Both the position numbers and the translations under genes were made by a program. Below are positions 34,306 through 48,153 of a stretch of 64,000 nt of DNA, one piece after another; the stretch's first letter is position 1; the number at the start of each line of letters is the position of its first letter. The DNA is from Dendrophyllia cribrosa (Eukaryota; Cnidaria; Anthozoa; Scleractinia; Dendrophylliidae): assembly GCA_024195265.1 (NCBI GenBank), contig JAJLRJ010000006.1, positions 23,683,770-23,747,769 on the forward strand. The letters run 5' to 3'. The notes below the pieces were generated by a model, which did no database searches, was not told where the DNA came from, and was given only the letters and a program-made list of their open reading frames with translations.

Positions 34306-37300
34306 GTTACAGGAAGCGTCTTCTTTGGCTGTTATGACACCTGGAACTTCCTGACCTGTATTTACAGTCTTCTCAAGAACAAGGAAGTTAGAATGCAAGC
34401 CACAGGTTACCTATGTGTTGATCAGAGTCTCTTTTCTCAGTAGCTTTACCGATATAGCAAACGCTTTGAATGCAACTAAACTCTCACATTTTCCTCCTGT
34501 GCTTTGTTTGTTTGCAAACTACAATGTTTGAAGAGCAACTTCAGAATTGTTGAGCAGTTTACATGGTTTTGAATACCATTACAAATTTCAACTTGTGATA
34601 GAGACCAGTAGGTGCAACGTTAAAGCAAAGATCATGGGTTTGATTCCCATTGAAGACTCGATATGTCCACAATTATAGCGAAGGTAATAGATTTTTCAAT
34701 TATGCTTATACAGTCACTTACCTCTTGCAGGACAGCCTTGGGCAAATCTTCATACGATGTCACAGGAAGCGTCCTTTTTGGCTGTTATGACACCTGGAAC
34801 TTCCTGATCTGTATAAACAGTCTTCTCAATAACAAGGAAGTTATAATACAAGCCACAGTATACCTATGTTTTGATCAGAGTCTCTTTTCTCAGTAGCTTC
34901 ACCGATATAGTAAACGTTTTGAATGCAACTAAACTCTCACATTTTCCTAGTGTGCTTTTATTGTTTGCAAACTACAATGTTTGAAGAGCAACTTCAGAAT
35001 TGTTGAGCAGCGACCATGGTTTTGAATACCAATACAAATTGCAAATTTTTATAGAGACCTGTAAGTCCACCGTTAAAGCAAAGATCATGGGTTTGATTCC
35101 CATTGAAGACTCGATATGTCCACAATTATAGCAAGGAAGTTTATTTTTCTTTTATGCTTGAACAGTCACTTACCTCTTGCAGGACAGCCTTGGGCAAATC
35201 TTCAAACGATGTCACAGGAAGCGTCCTTTTTGGCTGTTATGACATCTGGAACTTCCTGACCTGTATAAACAGTCTTCTCAAGAACAAGGAAGTTATAATG
35301 CAAGCCACAGTATACCTATGTGTTGATAAGAGTCTCTTTTCTCAGTAGCTTCACCGATATAGCAAACGGTTTGAATGCAAATAAAGTCTCACATTTTCCT
35401 CCTGTGCTTTGTTTGTTTCCAAACTACAATGTTTGAAGAGCAACTTCAGAATTGTTGAGCAAGTTCCATGGTTTTGAATACCATTGCAAATTTCAACTTT
35501 TGATAGAGACCAGTAGGTGCAGCGTTAAAGCAAAGATCATGGGTTTCATTCCCGTAAAAGTCTGGATATGTCCACAATTACAGCGAAGGAAATCGATTTT
35601 TCTTTTATGCTTATACAGTCACTTACCTCTGGCAGGACAGCCTTGGGTAACTCTCCATACGATGTCACAGGAACCGTCTTCTTTGGCTGTTCTGACACCT
35701 GGAACTTCCTGACCTGTATAAACAGTCTTCTCAAGAACAAGGAAGTTAGAATACAAACAAACGTTTAGCTATGTTTTGAAGAACGTCTCTTTGTCGCAGT
35801 AGCTTCACCGTTATAGCAAACGGTTTGAATGTAACTAAAGTCTCACATTTTCCTCCAGTGCTTTGTTTGTTTGCAAACTACAATGTTTGAAAAGCAACTT
35901 CAGAATTGTTGAGCAGCGACCATTGTTTTGAATACCAATACAAATCTCAATTTATGATAGAGTCCAGTAGGTGCACCGTTAAAGCAAAGATCATGGGTTT
36001 CATTCCCATTTAAGTCTCGATATGTCCACAATTATAGCAAGGAAATCTATTTTTCTTTTATGCGTCTACAGTCAGTTACCTCTTGCAGGACAGCCTTGGG
36101 CAAATCTCCATACGATGTCACAGGAAGCGTCTTTTTTGGCCGTTATGACAACTGGAACTTCCTGACCTGTATAAACAGTCTCCTCAAGAACAAGGAAGTT
36201 AGAATGCAAGGCACAGTTTACCTATGTGTTGATCAGAGTCTCCTTTCTCAGTAGCTTCAGCGATATAGCAAATGGCTTGAATGTAACTAAAGTCTCACAT
36301 TTTCCTCCTGTGCTTTGTTTGTTTGAAAACTACACTGTTGGAAGAGTAACTTCAGAATTGTTGAGCAGGGCAGTGGTTTTGAATGCGATTACTATTCGTC
36401 CTTAACAACCTTTGGTAGATATCGGTAGGGTCAACTTTAACAGCAAAGATCATGGGTTTGATTCCCATTAAAGACTCGATATGTCCACAATTATAGCGAA
36501 GGAGATCGATTTTTCGTTTATGCTTATACAGTCACTTACCTCTTGTAGGACAGCCTCTGGCAAATGTCCATACGATGTCACAGGAAGCGTCTTCTTTGGC
36601 TGCTATGACACCTGGAACTTCTTGACCTATGTAAACAGTCTTCTCAGGAACAAGGAAGTTATAATGCAAGCCACAGTGTACCTATGTGTTTATCAGAGTC
36701 TCTTTTTCCAGTAATTTCACCGATATAGCAAACGGTTTGAATGCAACTAAACTCTCACATTATCCTCCTGAGCTTTGTTTGTTTGCAAACTACAATGTTT
36801 GAAGAACAACTTCAGAATTGTTGAGCAGCGACCATGGTTTTGAGCACCATTACAAATTGCAACTTTTTAAAGAGATCTGGAAGTCAAACGTTAAAGCAAA
36901 GATCATGGGTTTCATTCCCATTGAAGACTCGATATGTCCACAATTATAACGAAGGAAATCGATTTTTCTTTTTCGCTGATACAGTCACTTACCTCTTGCA
37001 GGACAGCCTTGGGCAAATCTCCATACGATGTCACAGGAAGCGTCTTCTTTGGCTGCTATGACACCTGGAACTTCTTGACCTATGTAAACAGTCTTCTCAG
37101 GAACAAGGAAGTTATAATGCCAGCCACAGTATACCTATGTGTTGATCAGAGTCTCTTTTCTCAGTAGCTTCACCGATATAGCAAACGGTTTGAATGCATC
37201 TAAACTCTCACATTTTCCTAGTGTGCTTTGTTTGTTTGCAAACTACAATGTTTGAAGAGCAACTTCAGAATTGTTGAGCAGCGACCTGGTTTTGAATACC

Positions 37301-37640
37301 AATACAAATTGCAAATTTTTATAGAGACCTGTAAGTCCACCGTTAAAGCAAAGATCATGGGTTTGATTCCCATTGAAGACTCGATATGTCCACAGTTATG
37401 GCAAGAAGGTTTATTTTTCTTTTATACTTGAACAGTCACTTACCTCTTGCAGGACAGCCTTGGGCAAATCTTCCAACGATGTCACAGGAAGCGTCTTTTT
37501 TGGCTGTTATGACATCTGGAACTTCCTGACCTGTATAAACAGTCTTCCCAAGAACAAGGAAGTTATAATGCAAGCCACAGTATACCTATGTGTTGATCAG
37601 AGTCTCTTTTCTCAGTAGTTTCACCGATATAGCAAACGGT
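33987..37640 (+). repeat. Right part of duplicon copy 1
   Basis: Anchors 34210 to 37386. From about 34,690 it pairs with 52,017-54,967 at an unbroken offset of 17,327, the longest stretch free of whole-unit indels. Markers are GTAATAGATTTTTC, TTGAACAGTCACTTACC, GTTTCCAAAC and ATGCGTCTACAGTC. The variant CGTTTAGCTATG tail lies at 35,751-35,799. Confidence 0.9.
36240..36780 (+). repeat. Type C block present four times, copy 1
   Basis: Recognised by AGCGATATAGCAAATGGC, GCAGGGCAGTGG (loss of GACCAT) and TACTATTCGTCC. The other copies are at about 53,567-54,107, 57,350-57,902 and 58,720-59,270. Its centre contains TGGTAGATATCGG and GGTTTGATTCC. Confidence 0.88.
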
Positions 37641-37659
37641 TTGAATACAACTGAAGTCT

Positions 37660-38838
37660 CACATTTTCCTCCTGTGCTTTGTTTGTTTGCAAACTACAAT
37701 GTTTGAAGAGCAACTTCAGAATTGTTGAGCAGGTTCCATGTTTTTGAATACCATTACAAATTTCAACTTTTGATAGAGACCAGTTCGTGTACCGTTAAAG
37801 CAAAGGTCATGGGTTTCATTCCCGTTAAAGTCTGGATATGTCCACAATTATAGCGAAGAAAATCGATTTTTCTTTGATGCTTATACAGTCACTTACCTCT
37901 TGCAGGACTGCCTTGGGCAAATCTTTATACGATGTCACAGGAGGCGTCTCTTTTGGCTGTTATGACACCTGGGACATCCTGACCTGTATAACCAGTCTTC
38001 ACAAGAACAAGGAACTTAGAATGCAAGCCACAGTATACCTATGTGTTGATCCGAGTCTCTTTTCAATGCAACTAAAGTCTCACATTTTCCTCCTGTGATT
38101 TGTTTGTTTAAAAACTACACTCTTGGAAGAGTAACTTTAGAATTGTTGAGCAGGGACCATGGTTTTGAATGCGATTACTGTTCGTCCTTTACAACGTTTG
38201 ATAGATATCGGAAGGATCACCTTTAACAGCAAAGATCATGGGTTTGACTCCCTTTAAAGACTCGATATGTACTCAATTATAGCGAAGGAAATCGATTTTC
38301 TTTTATGCTTATACAGTCACTTACCTCTTGTAGGACAGCCTCGGGAAAATTTCCATACGATGTCACAGAAAGCGTCTTCTTCTGCTGTTATGACACCTGG
38401 AACTTCCTGACCTATGTAAATAGTCTTCTCAAGAACAAGGAAGTTATAATGCAAGCCACAGGGTACCTATGTGTTGATCAGAGTCACTTTTCTCAGTAGC
38501 TTCACCGATATAGCAAACGGTTTGAATGCAACTAAAGTCTCACATTTTCCTCCTGTGCTTTGTTTGTTTGCAAACTACAACGTTTGAAGAGCAACTTCAG
38601 AATTGTTGAGCAGCGACCATGGTTTTGAATACCAATACAAATTGCAAATTTTTATAGAGACCTGAAAGTCCACCGTTAAAGCAAAGATCATGGCTTTGAT
38701 TCCCATGGAAGACTCGATATGTCCACAATTACAGCAAGAAAATCGATTTTTCTTTTATGCTTATACAGTCACTTACCTCTTGCAGGACAGCCTTGGGAAA
38801 ATTTCCACACGATGCCACAGGAAGCGTCTTTTTTGGCT
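37660..38838 (+). repeat. 1.18-kb block, copy 1
   Basis: Repeats at 40,352-41,530 with a constant offset of 2,692 (anchors 37838/40530, 38267/40959, 38719/41411). About three differences were noticed, for example ACCTGTATAACC versus ACCCGTATAACC and GTTTGCAAAC versus GTTTCCAAAC. It includes a 429-bp deletion unit. After 38,838 the sequence switches to the 18.85-kb type (CTTCGTGACC, CAAGCACAAGG). Confidence 0.92.
37838..38266 (+). repeat. 429-bp deletion variant, copy 4
   Basis: Junction at about 38,064. The following unit has the anchor variant ATGTACTCA (38267) and GACTCCCTTTAAAG. Confidence 0.92.
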
Positions 38839-40351
38839 GTTATGACACCTGGAACTTCGTGACCTGTATAAACAGTCTTCTCAAGCACAAGGAAGTTATA
38901 ATGTAAGCCACAGTATACCTATGTGTTGATCAGAGTCTCTTTTCTCAGTAGCTTCACCGATATAGCAAACGGTTTGAATGCAACTAAACTCTCACATTTT
39001 CCTCCTGTTGTTAGTTTGTTTGCAAACTACAATGTTTGAAGAGCAACTTCAGAATTGTTGAGCAGGTTCCATGGTTTTGAATACCATTACAAATTTAAAC
39101 TTGTGATAGAGACGAGTAGGTGCTCCGTTAAAGCAAAGATCATGGGTTTCATTCCCGTTAAAGTCTGCATATGTCCACAATTATAGCGAAGGAAATCGAT
39201 TTTTCTTTTATGGTTATACAGTCACTTACCTCTTGCAGGACAGCCTTGGGCAAATCTCCATACGATGTCACAGGAAGCGTCTTCTTTGGCTGATCTGACA
39301 TCTGGAACTTCCTGACCTGTATAAACAGTCTTCTCAAGAACAAGGAAGTTAGAATGCAAGCCACAGTTTACCTATGTGTTTATCAGAGTCTCTTTTCTCA
39401 GTAGTTTTACCGATATAGCAAACGGTTTGAATGCAACTAAACTCTCACATTTTCCTAGTGTGCTTTGTTTGTTTGCAAAATACAATGTTTGAAGAACAAC
39501 TTCAGAATTGTTGAGGAGCGACCATGGTTTTGAAAACCATTAAAAATTGCAAATTTTTAAAGAGATCTGTAAGTCCAACGTTAAAGCAAAGATCATGGGT
39601 TTCATTCCCATTGAAGACTCGATATGTCCACAATTATAACCAAGGAAATCGACTTTTCTTTTATGCTGATACAGTGACTTACCTCTTGCAGGACAGCCTT
39701 GGGCAAATCTCCATACGATGTCACAGGAAGCGTATTCTTTGGCTGTTATGACACCTGGAACTTCCTGACCTGTATAAACAGTCTTCTCAAGAACAAGGAA
39801 GTTAGAATGCAAGCCACAGTTTACCTATGTGTTGATCAGAGTCTCTTTTCTCAGTAGCTTTACCGATATAGCAAACGGTTTGAATGCAACTAAACTCTCA
39901 CATTTTCCTCCTGTGCTTTGTTTGTTTGCAATGTACAACGTTTGAAGAGCAACTTTAGAATTGTTGAGCAGCGACCATGATTTTGAATACAATTACAAAT
40001 TGCAACTTTTTAAAGAGATCTGTAAGTCCACCGTTAAAGCAAAGATCATGGGTTTCATTCCCATTGAAGACTCGATATGTCCACAATTATAACCAAGGAA
40101 ATCGACTTTTCTTTTATCCTTATACAGTCAGTTACCTCTTGCAGGGCAGCCTTGGGGAAATCTCCGTACGATGTCACAGGAAGCGTCTTCTTTGGGTGTT
40201 ATGACAACTGGAATTTTCTGACCTGTATAAACAGTCTTCTCAAGAACAAGGAAGTTATAATGCAAGCTACAGTATACCTATGTGTTGATCAGAGTCTCTT
40301 TTCTCAGTAGCTTCACCAATATAGCAAACGGTTTGAATGCAACTAAACTCT
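38839..40351 (+). repeat. Satellite units between the 1.18-kb copies
   Basis: Anchors 39171 (B), 39624 (A) and 40077 (A). The interval 38,839-39,420 closely follows 18,850-19,400. The units at 39,624 and 40,077 share AACCAAGGAAATCGAC, not common elsewhere. Satellite only. Confidence 0.87.
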
Positions 40352-41530
40352 CACATTTTCCTCCTGTGCTTTGTTTGTTTGCAAACTACAATGTTTGAAG
40401 AGCAACTTCAGAATTGTTGAGCAGGTTCCATGTTTTTGAATACCATTACAAATTTCAACTTTTGATAGAGACCAGTTCGTGTACCGTTAAAGCAAAGGTC
40501 ATGGGTTTCATTCCCGTTAAAGTCTGGATATGTCCACAATTATAGCGAAGAAAATCGATTTTTCTTTGATGCTTATACAGTCACTTACCTCTTGCAGGAC
40601 TGCCTTGGGCAAATCTTTATACGATGTCACAGGAGGCGTCTCTTTTGGCTGTTATGACACCTGGGACATCCTGACCCGTATAACCAGTCTTCACAAGAAC
40701 AAGGAACTTAGAATGCAAGCCACAGTATACCTATGTGTTGATCCGAGTCTCTTTTCAATGCAACTAAAGTCTCACATTTTCCTCCTGTGATTTGTTTGTT
40801 TAAAAACTACACTCTTGGAAGAGTAACTTTAGAATTGTTGAGCAGGGACCATGGTTTTGAATGCGATTACTGTTCGTCCTTTACAACGTTTGATAGATAT
40901 CGGAAGGATCACCTTTAACAGCAAAGATCATGGGTTTGACTCCCTTTAAAGACTCGATATGTACTCAATTATAGCGAAGGAAATCGATTTTCTTTTATGC
41001 TTATACAGTCACTTACCTCTTGTAGGACAGCCTCGGGAAAATTTCCATACGATGTCACAGAAAGCGTCTTCTTCTGCTGTTATGACACCTGGAACTTCCT
41101 GACCTATGTAAATAGTCTTCTCAAGAACAAGGAAGTTATAATGCAAGCCACAGGGTACCTATGTGTTGATCAGAGTCACTTTTCTCAGTAGCTTCACCGA
41201 TATAGCAAACGGTTTGAATGCAACTAAAGTCTCACATTTTCCTCCTGTGCTTTGTTTGTTTCCAAACTACAACGTTTGAAGAGCAACTTCAGAATTGTTG
41301 AGCAGCGACCATGGTTTTGAATACCAATACAAATTGCAAATTTTTATAGAGACCTGAAAGTCCACCGTTAAAGCAAAGATCATGGCTTTGATTCCCATGG
41401 AAGACTCGATATGTCCACAATTATAGCAAGAAAATCGATTTTTCTTTTATGCTTATACAGTCACTTACCTCTTGCAGGACAGCCTTGGGAAAATTTCCAC
41501 ACGATGCCACAGGAAGCGTCTTTTTTGGCT
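40352..41530 (+). repeat. 1.18-kb block, copy 2
   Basis: Second copy of 37,660-38,838. Here the block continues into the unit that runs on to block T copy 3 (GTTAGGTTGCAAGCTGCAG), the same order as at 19.6 kb, so this flank looks like the older arrangement. Confidence 0.92.
40530..40958 (+). repeat. 429-bp deletion variant, copy 5
   Basis: Junction at about 40,756, followed by the same ATGTACTCA anchor variant (40959) as copy 4. Confidence 0.92.
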
Positions 41531-41732
41531 GTTATGACAACTGGAAGTTCCTGACCTGTATAAACAGTCTTCTCAAGAACAAGGAAGTTAGGTTGCAAGC
41601 TGCAGTTTACCTATGTGTTGATCACAGTCTCTTTTCTCAGTAGCTTCACCGATATAGCAAACGGTTTGAATGCAACTAAAGTCTCACATTTTCCTCCTGT
41701 GCTTTGTTTGTTTGCAAACTACAATGTTTGAA
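41531..41732 (+). repeat. Satellite unit segment linking to block T copy 3
   Basis: The end of the unit anchored at 41411 and the start of the next. It follows 19,743-19,944 at offset 21,788 and differs at CTGGAAGTTCC and GATCACAGTC. Confidence 0.85.
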
Positions 41733-43209
41733 GAGCAACTTCAGAATTGTTGAGCAGGTTCCATGGTTTTGAATACCATTACAAATTTCAACTTTTGATT
41801 GAGACCAGTAGGTGCGCCGTCAAAGCAAAGATCAATGGTTTCATTCACGTTAAAGTCTGGATATGTCCACAATTATAGCGAAGGAAATCCATTTTTCTTT
41901 TATGCTTATACAGTCACTTACCTCTTGCAGGACAGCCTAGGGTAAATCTCCATACGATGTCACAGGAAGCGTCTTTTTTGGCTCTTATGTCACCTGGAAC
42001 TTCCTGACCTAAATAAACAGTCTTCTCAAGATCAAGGAAGTTATAATGCAAGCAACAGTTTACCTATGTGTTGACTAGAGTCTCTTTTTTCAGTAGCTTC
42101 ACCGATATAGCAAACGGTTTGAATGCAACTAAAGTCTCACATTTTCCTCCTGTGTTTTGTTTGTTTGCAAACTACATTGTTTGAAAAGCAACTTCAGAAT
42201 TGTTGAGCAACGACCATGGTTTTCAATACCAATAAGTCTTCTCAAGAACAAGGAAGTTAGAATGCAAGTCAGAATTTACCTCTTACAAAGTACATTGTTT
42301 TAAGAGTAACTTGAGAATTTTTGAGCAAGGACCGTGGCTTTGAATACCATTAAAACTTTCAACTTTTAGTAGAGCCCAGTAGGTCTACCGTTAAAGAAAA
42401 GACCGTGGATTTGAACTTCAATGCAACCTCAGATTTACTGTTCGTATTTCACAACTTTTGGTAGATCCCGGTACGGTCACCGTTAACAGCAATCATCATG
42501 GGTTTGATTCCCGTTAAAAAATCCATATGTACACAATCATAGCGAAGGAAATCGATTTTTTTTATGGTTATACAGTTACTTACCACTTGAAGGACAGCCT
42601 CGGACAAATCACCATACGATGTCACAGGAAGCGTCTTGTTTGGATGTTTTCACACCTGGAACTTCATAAACTGATTAAAACGTCTTCTCAAGAACAAGGA
42701 AGTTAGAATGTTAGCCGTAATTTACCTATGCTGTGATGAACGTCTCTTTCTTTCAGTAGCTTCACCGATATAGCATACGGTTTGAATGAAACTAACGTCT
42801 CACATTTTCCTCCTGTGCTTTGTTTATATGAAACTACACTGTTGGAAGAGTAACTTCAGAATTGTTGAGCAGCGACCATGGGTTTGAATACCATTACAAA
42901 TTTCAACTTTTGATAGAGACCAGTAGGTGCACCGTGAAAGCAAAGATCATGGGTTTCATTCCCGTTAAAGTCTGCATATGTCCACAATTATAGCAAAGGG
43001 AATCGATTTTTCTGTTATGCTTATACAGTCACTTGCCTCTTGCAGCACAGCCTTGGGTAAATCTCCATACGATGTCACAGGAAGCGTCTTCTTTGGCTGT
43101 TATGACACCTGGAACTTCCTGACCTGTATAAACAGTCTTCTCAAGATCAAGGAAGTTATAATGCAAGCAACAGTTTCCCTATGTGTTGATTAGAGTCTCT
43201 TTTCTCAGT
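41733..43209 (+). repeat. Truncation-plus-X block T, copy 3
   Basis: Anchors 41863, 42527 (X), 42978. Private changes include ATCAATGGTTTCATTCACG and TTTATATGAAAC. The truncation junction reads ACCAATAAGTCTTCTCAAG at about 42,230, the least altered form of the three. Confidence 0.92.
42268..42755 (+). repeat. Divergent module X, copy 6
   Basis: Groups with copies 2 and 3 (GTGGATTTGAAC, TTTTCACACC). It has a private GAATGTTAGCC where the others read GAATGCTAGCC. Confidence 0.9.
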
Positions 43210-46200
43210 AGCTTCACCGATATAGCAAACGGTTTGAATGCAACTAAAGTCTCACATTTTCCTCCTGTGCTTTGTTTGTTTGCAAACTACAATGTTTGAA
43301 GAGCAACTTCAGAATTGTTGAGCAACGACCATGGTTTTTAATACCAATAAAAATTGCAAATTTTTATAGAGATCTGTAAGTCCACCGTTAAAGCGAAGAT
43401 CATGGGTTTCATTCACATTGAAGACTCGATATGTCCACAATTATAGCAAGGAAATCTATTTTTCTTTTATGCTTATACAATCACTTACCTCTTGCGGGAC
43501 AGCCTTGGGCAAATCTTCGTACGATGTCACAGGAAGCGTCTTTTTTGGCTGTTATGACATTGCACCTGGAAATTCCTGACCTGTATAAACAGTCTTCTCA
43601 AAAACAAGGAAGTTATAATGGAAGCCACAGTGTACCTATGTGTTGATAACAGTCTCTTTTCTCAGTAGCTTCACCGATATAGGATACGGTTTGAATGCAA
43701 CTAAAGTCTCACATTTTCCTCCTGTGCTTTGTTTGTTTGCAAACTACAATGTTTGAAGAACAACTTCAGAATTGTTGAGCAGCGACCATGGTTTTAAATA
43801 CCATTACAAATTGCAACTTTTTTAAGAGATCTGTAAGTCCACCGTTAAAGCAAAGATCATGGGTTTCATTCCCATTGAAGACTCGATATGTCCACAATTA
43901 TAACAAAGGAAATCGATTTTTCTTTTATGCTTATACAGTCACTTACCTCTTGCAGGACAGCCTCGGGCAAATCTCCATACGATGTCACAGGAAGCGTCTT
44001 CTTTGTCTGTTATGACACCTGGAACTTCCTGACCTGAATAAACAGTCTTCTCAGGAACAAGGAACTTATAATGTAAGCCACAGTATACCTATACGTTGAT
44101 CAGAGTCTCTTTTCTCAGTAGCTTCACCGATATAGCAATCAGTTTGAATGCAACTAAACTCTCACATTATCCTCCTGTACTTTGTTTGTTTGCAAACTAC
44201 AATGTGTGAAGAACAACTTCAGAATTGTTGAACAGCGACCATGGTTTTAAATACCATTACAAATTGCAACTTTTTTTAAGAGATCTGTAAGTCCACCGTT
44301 AAAGCAAAGATATAGGGTTTCATTCCCATTGAAGAATCGATATGTCCACAATTATAACTAAGGAAATTGACTTTTCTTTTATGCTTATACAGTCACTTAC
44401 TTCTTGCCGGACGGCCTCGGGCAACTCTTCATACGATGTCACAGAAAGCGTCTTCTTTGGCTGTAAAAACAACTGGAACTTCCTGACCTGTATAATCAGT
44501 CTTCTCAAGAACAAGGAAGTTATAATGCAAGCCACAGTATACCTATGTGTTGATCAGAGTCTCTTTTCTCAGTAGCTTCACCGATATAGCAAACGGTTTG
44601 AATGCAACTAAAGTCTCACATTTTCCTGCTGCGCTTTGTTTGTTTGCAAACTACAATATTTGAAGAGCAACTTCAGAATTGTTCAGCAGCGACCATGGTT
44701 TTGAATACCAATACAAATTGGAAATTTTTATAGAGACCTGTAAGTGCACCGTTAAAGCAAAGATCATGGGTTTGATTCCCATCGAAGACTCGATATGTCC
44801 ACAATTATAGCGAAGGTAATCGATTTTTCTGTTATGCTTATACAGTCACGTACCTCTTGCAAAACAGCCTTGGGCAAATCTTCATACGATGTCACAGGAA
44901 GCGTCTTTTTTGGCTGTTATGACAACTGGAACTTCCTGACCTGTATAAACAGTCTTCTCAAGAACAAGGAAGTTATAATGCAAGGCACAGTGTACGCATG
45001 CGTTGATCAGAGTCTCTTTACTCAGTAGCTTCACCGATATAGCAAACGGTTTGAATGCAACTAAACTCTCACATTTTACTCCTGCGCTTTGTTTGTTTGC
45101 AAACTACAATGTTTGAAGAGCAACTTCAGAATTGTTGAGCAGTTTCCATTGTTTAGATTACCATTACAAATTTCAACTTTTGATAGAGACCAGTAGGTGC
45201 ACCGTTAAAGCAAAGATCATGGGTTTCATTCCCGTTAAAGTCTGGATATGTCCACAATTATAGCGAAGGAAATCGATTTTCGTTTTATGCTTGTACGGTC
45301 ACTTACCTCTTGCAGGACAGCCTTGGAAAAATCTCCATACGATGTGACAGGAAGCGTCTTCTTTGGCTGTTATGACACCTGGAACTTCCTGACCTGTATA
45401 AACAGTCTTCTGAAGAACAAGTAAGTTATAATGCACGCCACAGTATACCTATGTGTTGATCAGAGTCTCTTTTCTCAGTAGCTGCACCGATATAGGAAAC
45501 GGTTTGAATGCAACTTAAGTCTCACATTTTCCTCCTGTGCTTTGTTTGTTTGCAAACTACAATGTTTGAAGAGCAACTTCAGAATTGTTGAGCAGGTTCC
45601 ATGGTTTTGAATACCATTACAAATTGGAACTTTTTAAAGAGATCTGTAAGTCCAACGTTAAAGCAAAGATCATGGGTTTCATTCCCATTGAAGACTCGAT
45701 ATGTCCACAATTATAACGAAGGAAATCGATTTTTCTTTTACACTTATACCGTCACTTATCTCTTGCAGGACAGCCTTGGGAAATCTTCATACGATGTCAC
45801 AGGAAGCGTCTTTTTTGGCTGTTATAACAACTCGAACTTCCTCACCTGTATAAACAGTCTTCTCAAGAACAAGGAAGTTATAATGCAAGCCACAGTATAC
45901 CTATGTGTTGATCAGAGTCTCTTTTCTCAGTAGCTTCACCGATATAGCAAACGGTTTGAATGCAACTAAACTCTGACATTTTCCTCCTGTTGTTAGTTTG
46001 TTTGCAAACTACAATGTTTGAAGAACAACTTCAGAATTGTTGAGCAGCGACCACGGTTTTGAATACCATTACAAATTGCAACTTTTTAAAGAGATCTGTA
46101 AGTCCACCGTTAAAGCAAAGATCATGGGTTTCCTTCCCATTAAAGACTCGATATGTCCACAATTATAATGAAGGAAATCGATTTTTCTTTTATGCATATA

Positions 46201-48153
46201 CAGTCACTTACCTGTTGCAGGACAGCCTTGGGTAAATCTCCATACGAAGTCACAGGAAGCGTCTTTTTTGGCTGTTATGACAACTGGAACTTCCTGACCT
46301 GTATAAACAGTCTTCTCAAGAACAAGGAAGTTATAATGCAAGCCACAGTGTACGCATGCGTTGATCAGAGTCTCTTTACTCAGTAGCTTCACCGATATAG
46401 CAAACGGTTTGAATGCAACTAAACTCTCACATTTTACTCCTGCGCTTTGTTTGTTTGCAAACTACAATGTCTGAAGAGCAACTTCAGAATTGTTGAGCAG
46501 TTTCCATGGTTTTGAATACCATTACAAATTTCAACTTGTGATAGAGACCAGTAGGTGCACCGTTAAAGCAAAGATCATGGGTTTCATTCCCGTTAAAGTC
46601 TGGATATGTCCACAATTATAGCGAAGGTAATAGATTTTTCATTTATGCTTATACAGACACTTACCTCTTGCTGGACAGCCTTGGGCAAATCTTCATACGA
46701 TGTCACAGGAAGCGTCTTTTTTGGCTGTTATGACACCTGGAACTTCCTGATCTGTATAAACAGTCTTCTCAAGAACAAGGAAGTTATAATGCAAGCCACA
46801 GTATACCTATGTGTTGATCAGAGTCTCTTTTCTCAATAGCTTCACCGATATAGCAAACGGTTTGAATGCAACTAAAGTCTCACATTTTCCTCCTGTGCTT
46901 TGTTTGTTTGCAAACTACAATGTTTGAAGAGCAACTTCAGAATTGTTGAGCAATTTCCATGGTTTTGAATACCATTGCAAATTTCAACTTTTGATAGAGA
47001 CCAGTAGGTGCAGCGTTAAAGCAAAGATCATGGGTTTCATTCCCATTGAAGACTCGATATGTCCACAATTATAACGAAGGAAATTGACTTTTCTTTTATG
47101 CTTATACAGTCACTTACCTCTTGCAGGACAGCCTTGGGGAAATCTCCGTACGATGTCACAGGAACCGTCTCCTTTGGCTGTTATGACACCTGGAACTTCC
47201 TGACCTGTATAAACAGTCTTCTCAAGAACAAAGAAGTTATAATGCAAGCCACAGTATACCTATGTGTTGATCAGAGTCTCTTTTCTCAGTAGCTGCACCG
47301 ATATAGCAAATGGTTTGAATGCAACAAAACTCTCACATTTTCCTCCTGTGCTTTGTTTGTTCGCAAACTACAATGTTTGAAGAACAACTTCAGAATTGTT
47401 GAGCAGCGAGCATGGTTATGAATACCATTACAAATTGCAACTTTTTAAAAAGATCTGTAAGTCCACCATTAAAGCAAAGATCATGAGTTTCATTCCCATT
47501 GAGGACTCGATATGTCCACAATTATAACGAAGGAAATCGATTTTTCTTTTATGCTTATACAGTCACTTACCTCTTCCAGGACAGCCTTGGACAAATCTCC
47601 TTACGATGTCACAGGAAGCGTCTTCTTTGGCTGTCATGACAACTGGAACTTCCTGACCTGTATAAACAGTCTTCTCAAGAACAAGGAAGTTAGAATGCAA
47701 GCCACAGTGTACCAATGTGTTGATCAGAGACTCTTTTCCCAGTAGCTTCACCGATATAGCAAACGGTTTGAATGCAACTAAAGTCTCACATTTTCCTCCT
47801 GTGCTTTGTTTGTTCGCAAACTACAATGTTTGAAGAACAACTTCAGAATTGTTGAGCAGCGACCATGGTTATGAATACCATTTCAAATTGCAACTTTTTA
47901 AAGAGATCTTTAAGTCCACCATTAAAGCAAAGATCATGGGTTTCATTCCCATTAAAGACTGGATATGTCCACAATTATAGCGAAGGAAATCGATTTTTCT
48001 TTTATGCTTATACAGTCACTTACCTCTTGCAGAACAGCCTCGGGCATATCTCCATACGATGTCACAGGAAGCGTCTTCTTTGGCTGTTATGACACCTGGA
48101 ACTTCCTGACCTGTGTAAACAGTCTTCTCAAGAAGAAGGAGGTTAGAATGCAA
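43210..48153 (+). repeat. Satellite units inside duplicon copy 2
   Basis: Anchors 43431 to 47965. Centres read D, A, A, D, B, A, A, B, B, A, A. The units at 44795 and 46153 share an ending GTGTACGCATGCGTTGATC and TTTACTCAG not seen elsewhere, so one ending was copied to the other. The unit at 44,0xx has CTGAATAAACAG. Satellite only. Confidence 0.87.

Larger units (their letters stand above)
25782..37640 (+). repeat. 12-kb duplicon, copy 1
   Basis: Aligns in order with 41,733-54,967. Matching anchors give offsets of 15,952 (26575/42527, 27026/42978), 16,411 (28384/44795, 28837/45248, 29290/45701), 17,316 (29743/47059), 17,769 (30196/47965, 30644/48413, 31104/48873), 17,318 (32008/49326, 32412/49730), 17,775 (32864/50639) and 17,327 (34663/51990 to 37386/54713). 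Each change of offset is close to a whole number of units. The two copies therefore differ mainly by gain or loss of complete units. Several rare junctions are shared (20-kb-type truncation, X modules, the 49-bp deletion). Confidence 0.9.
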
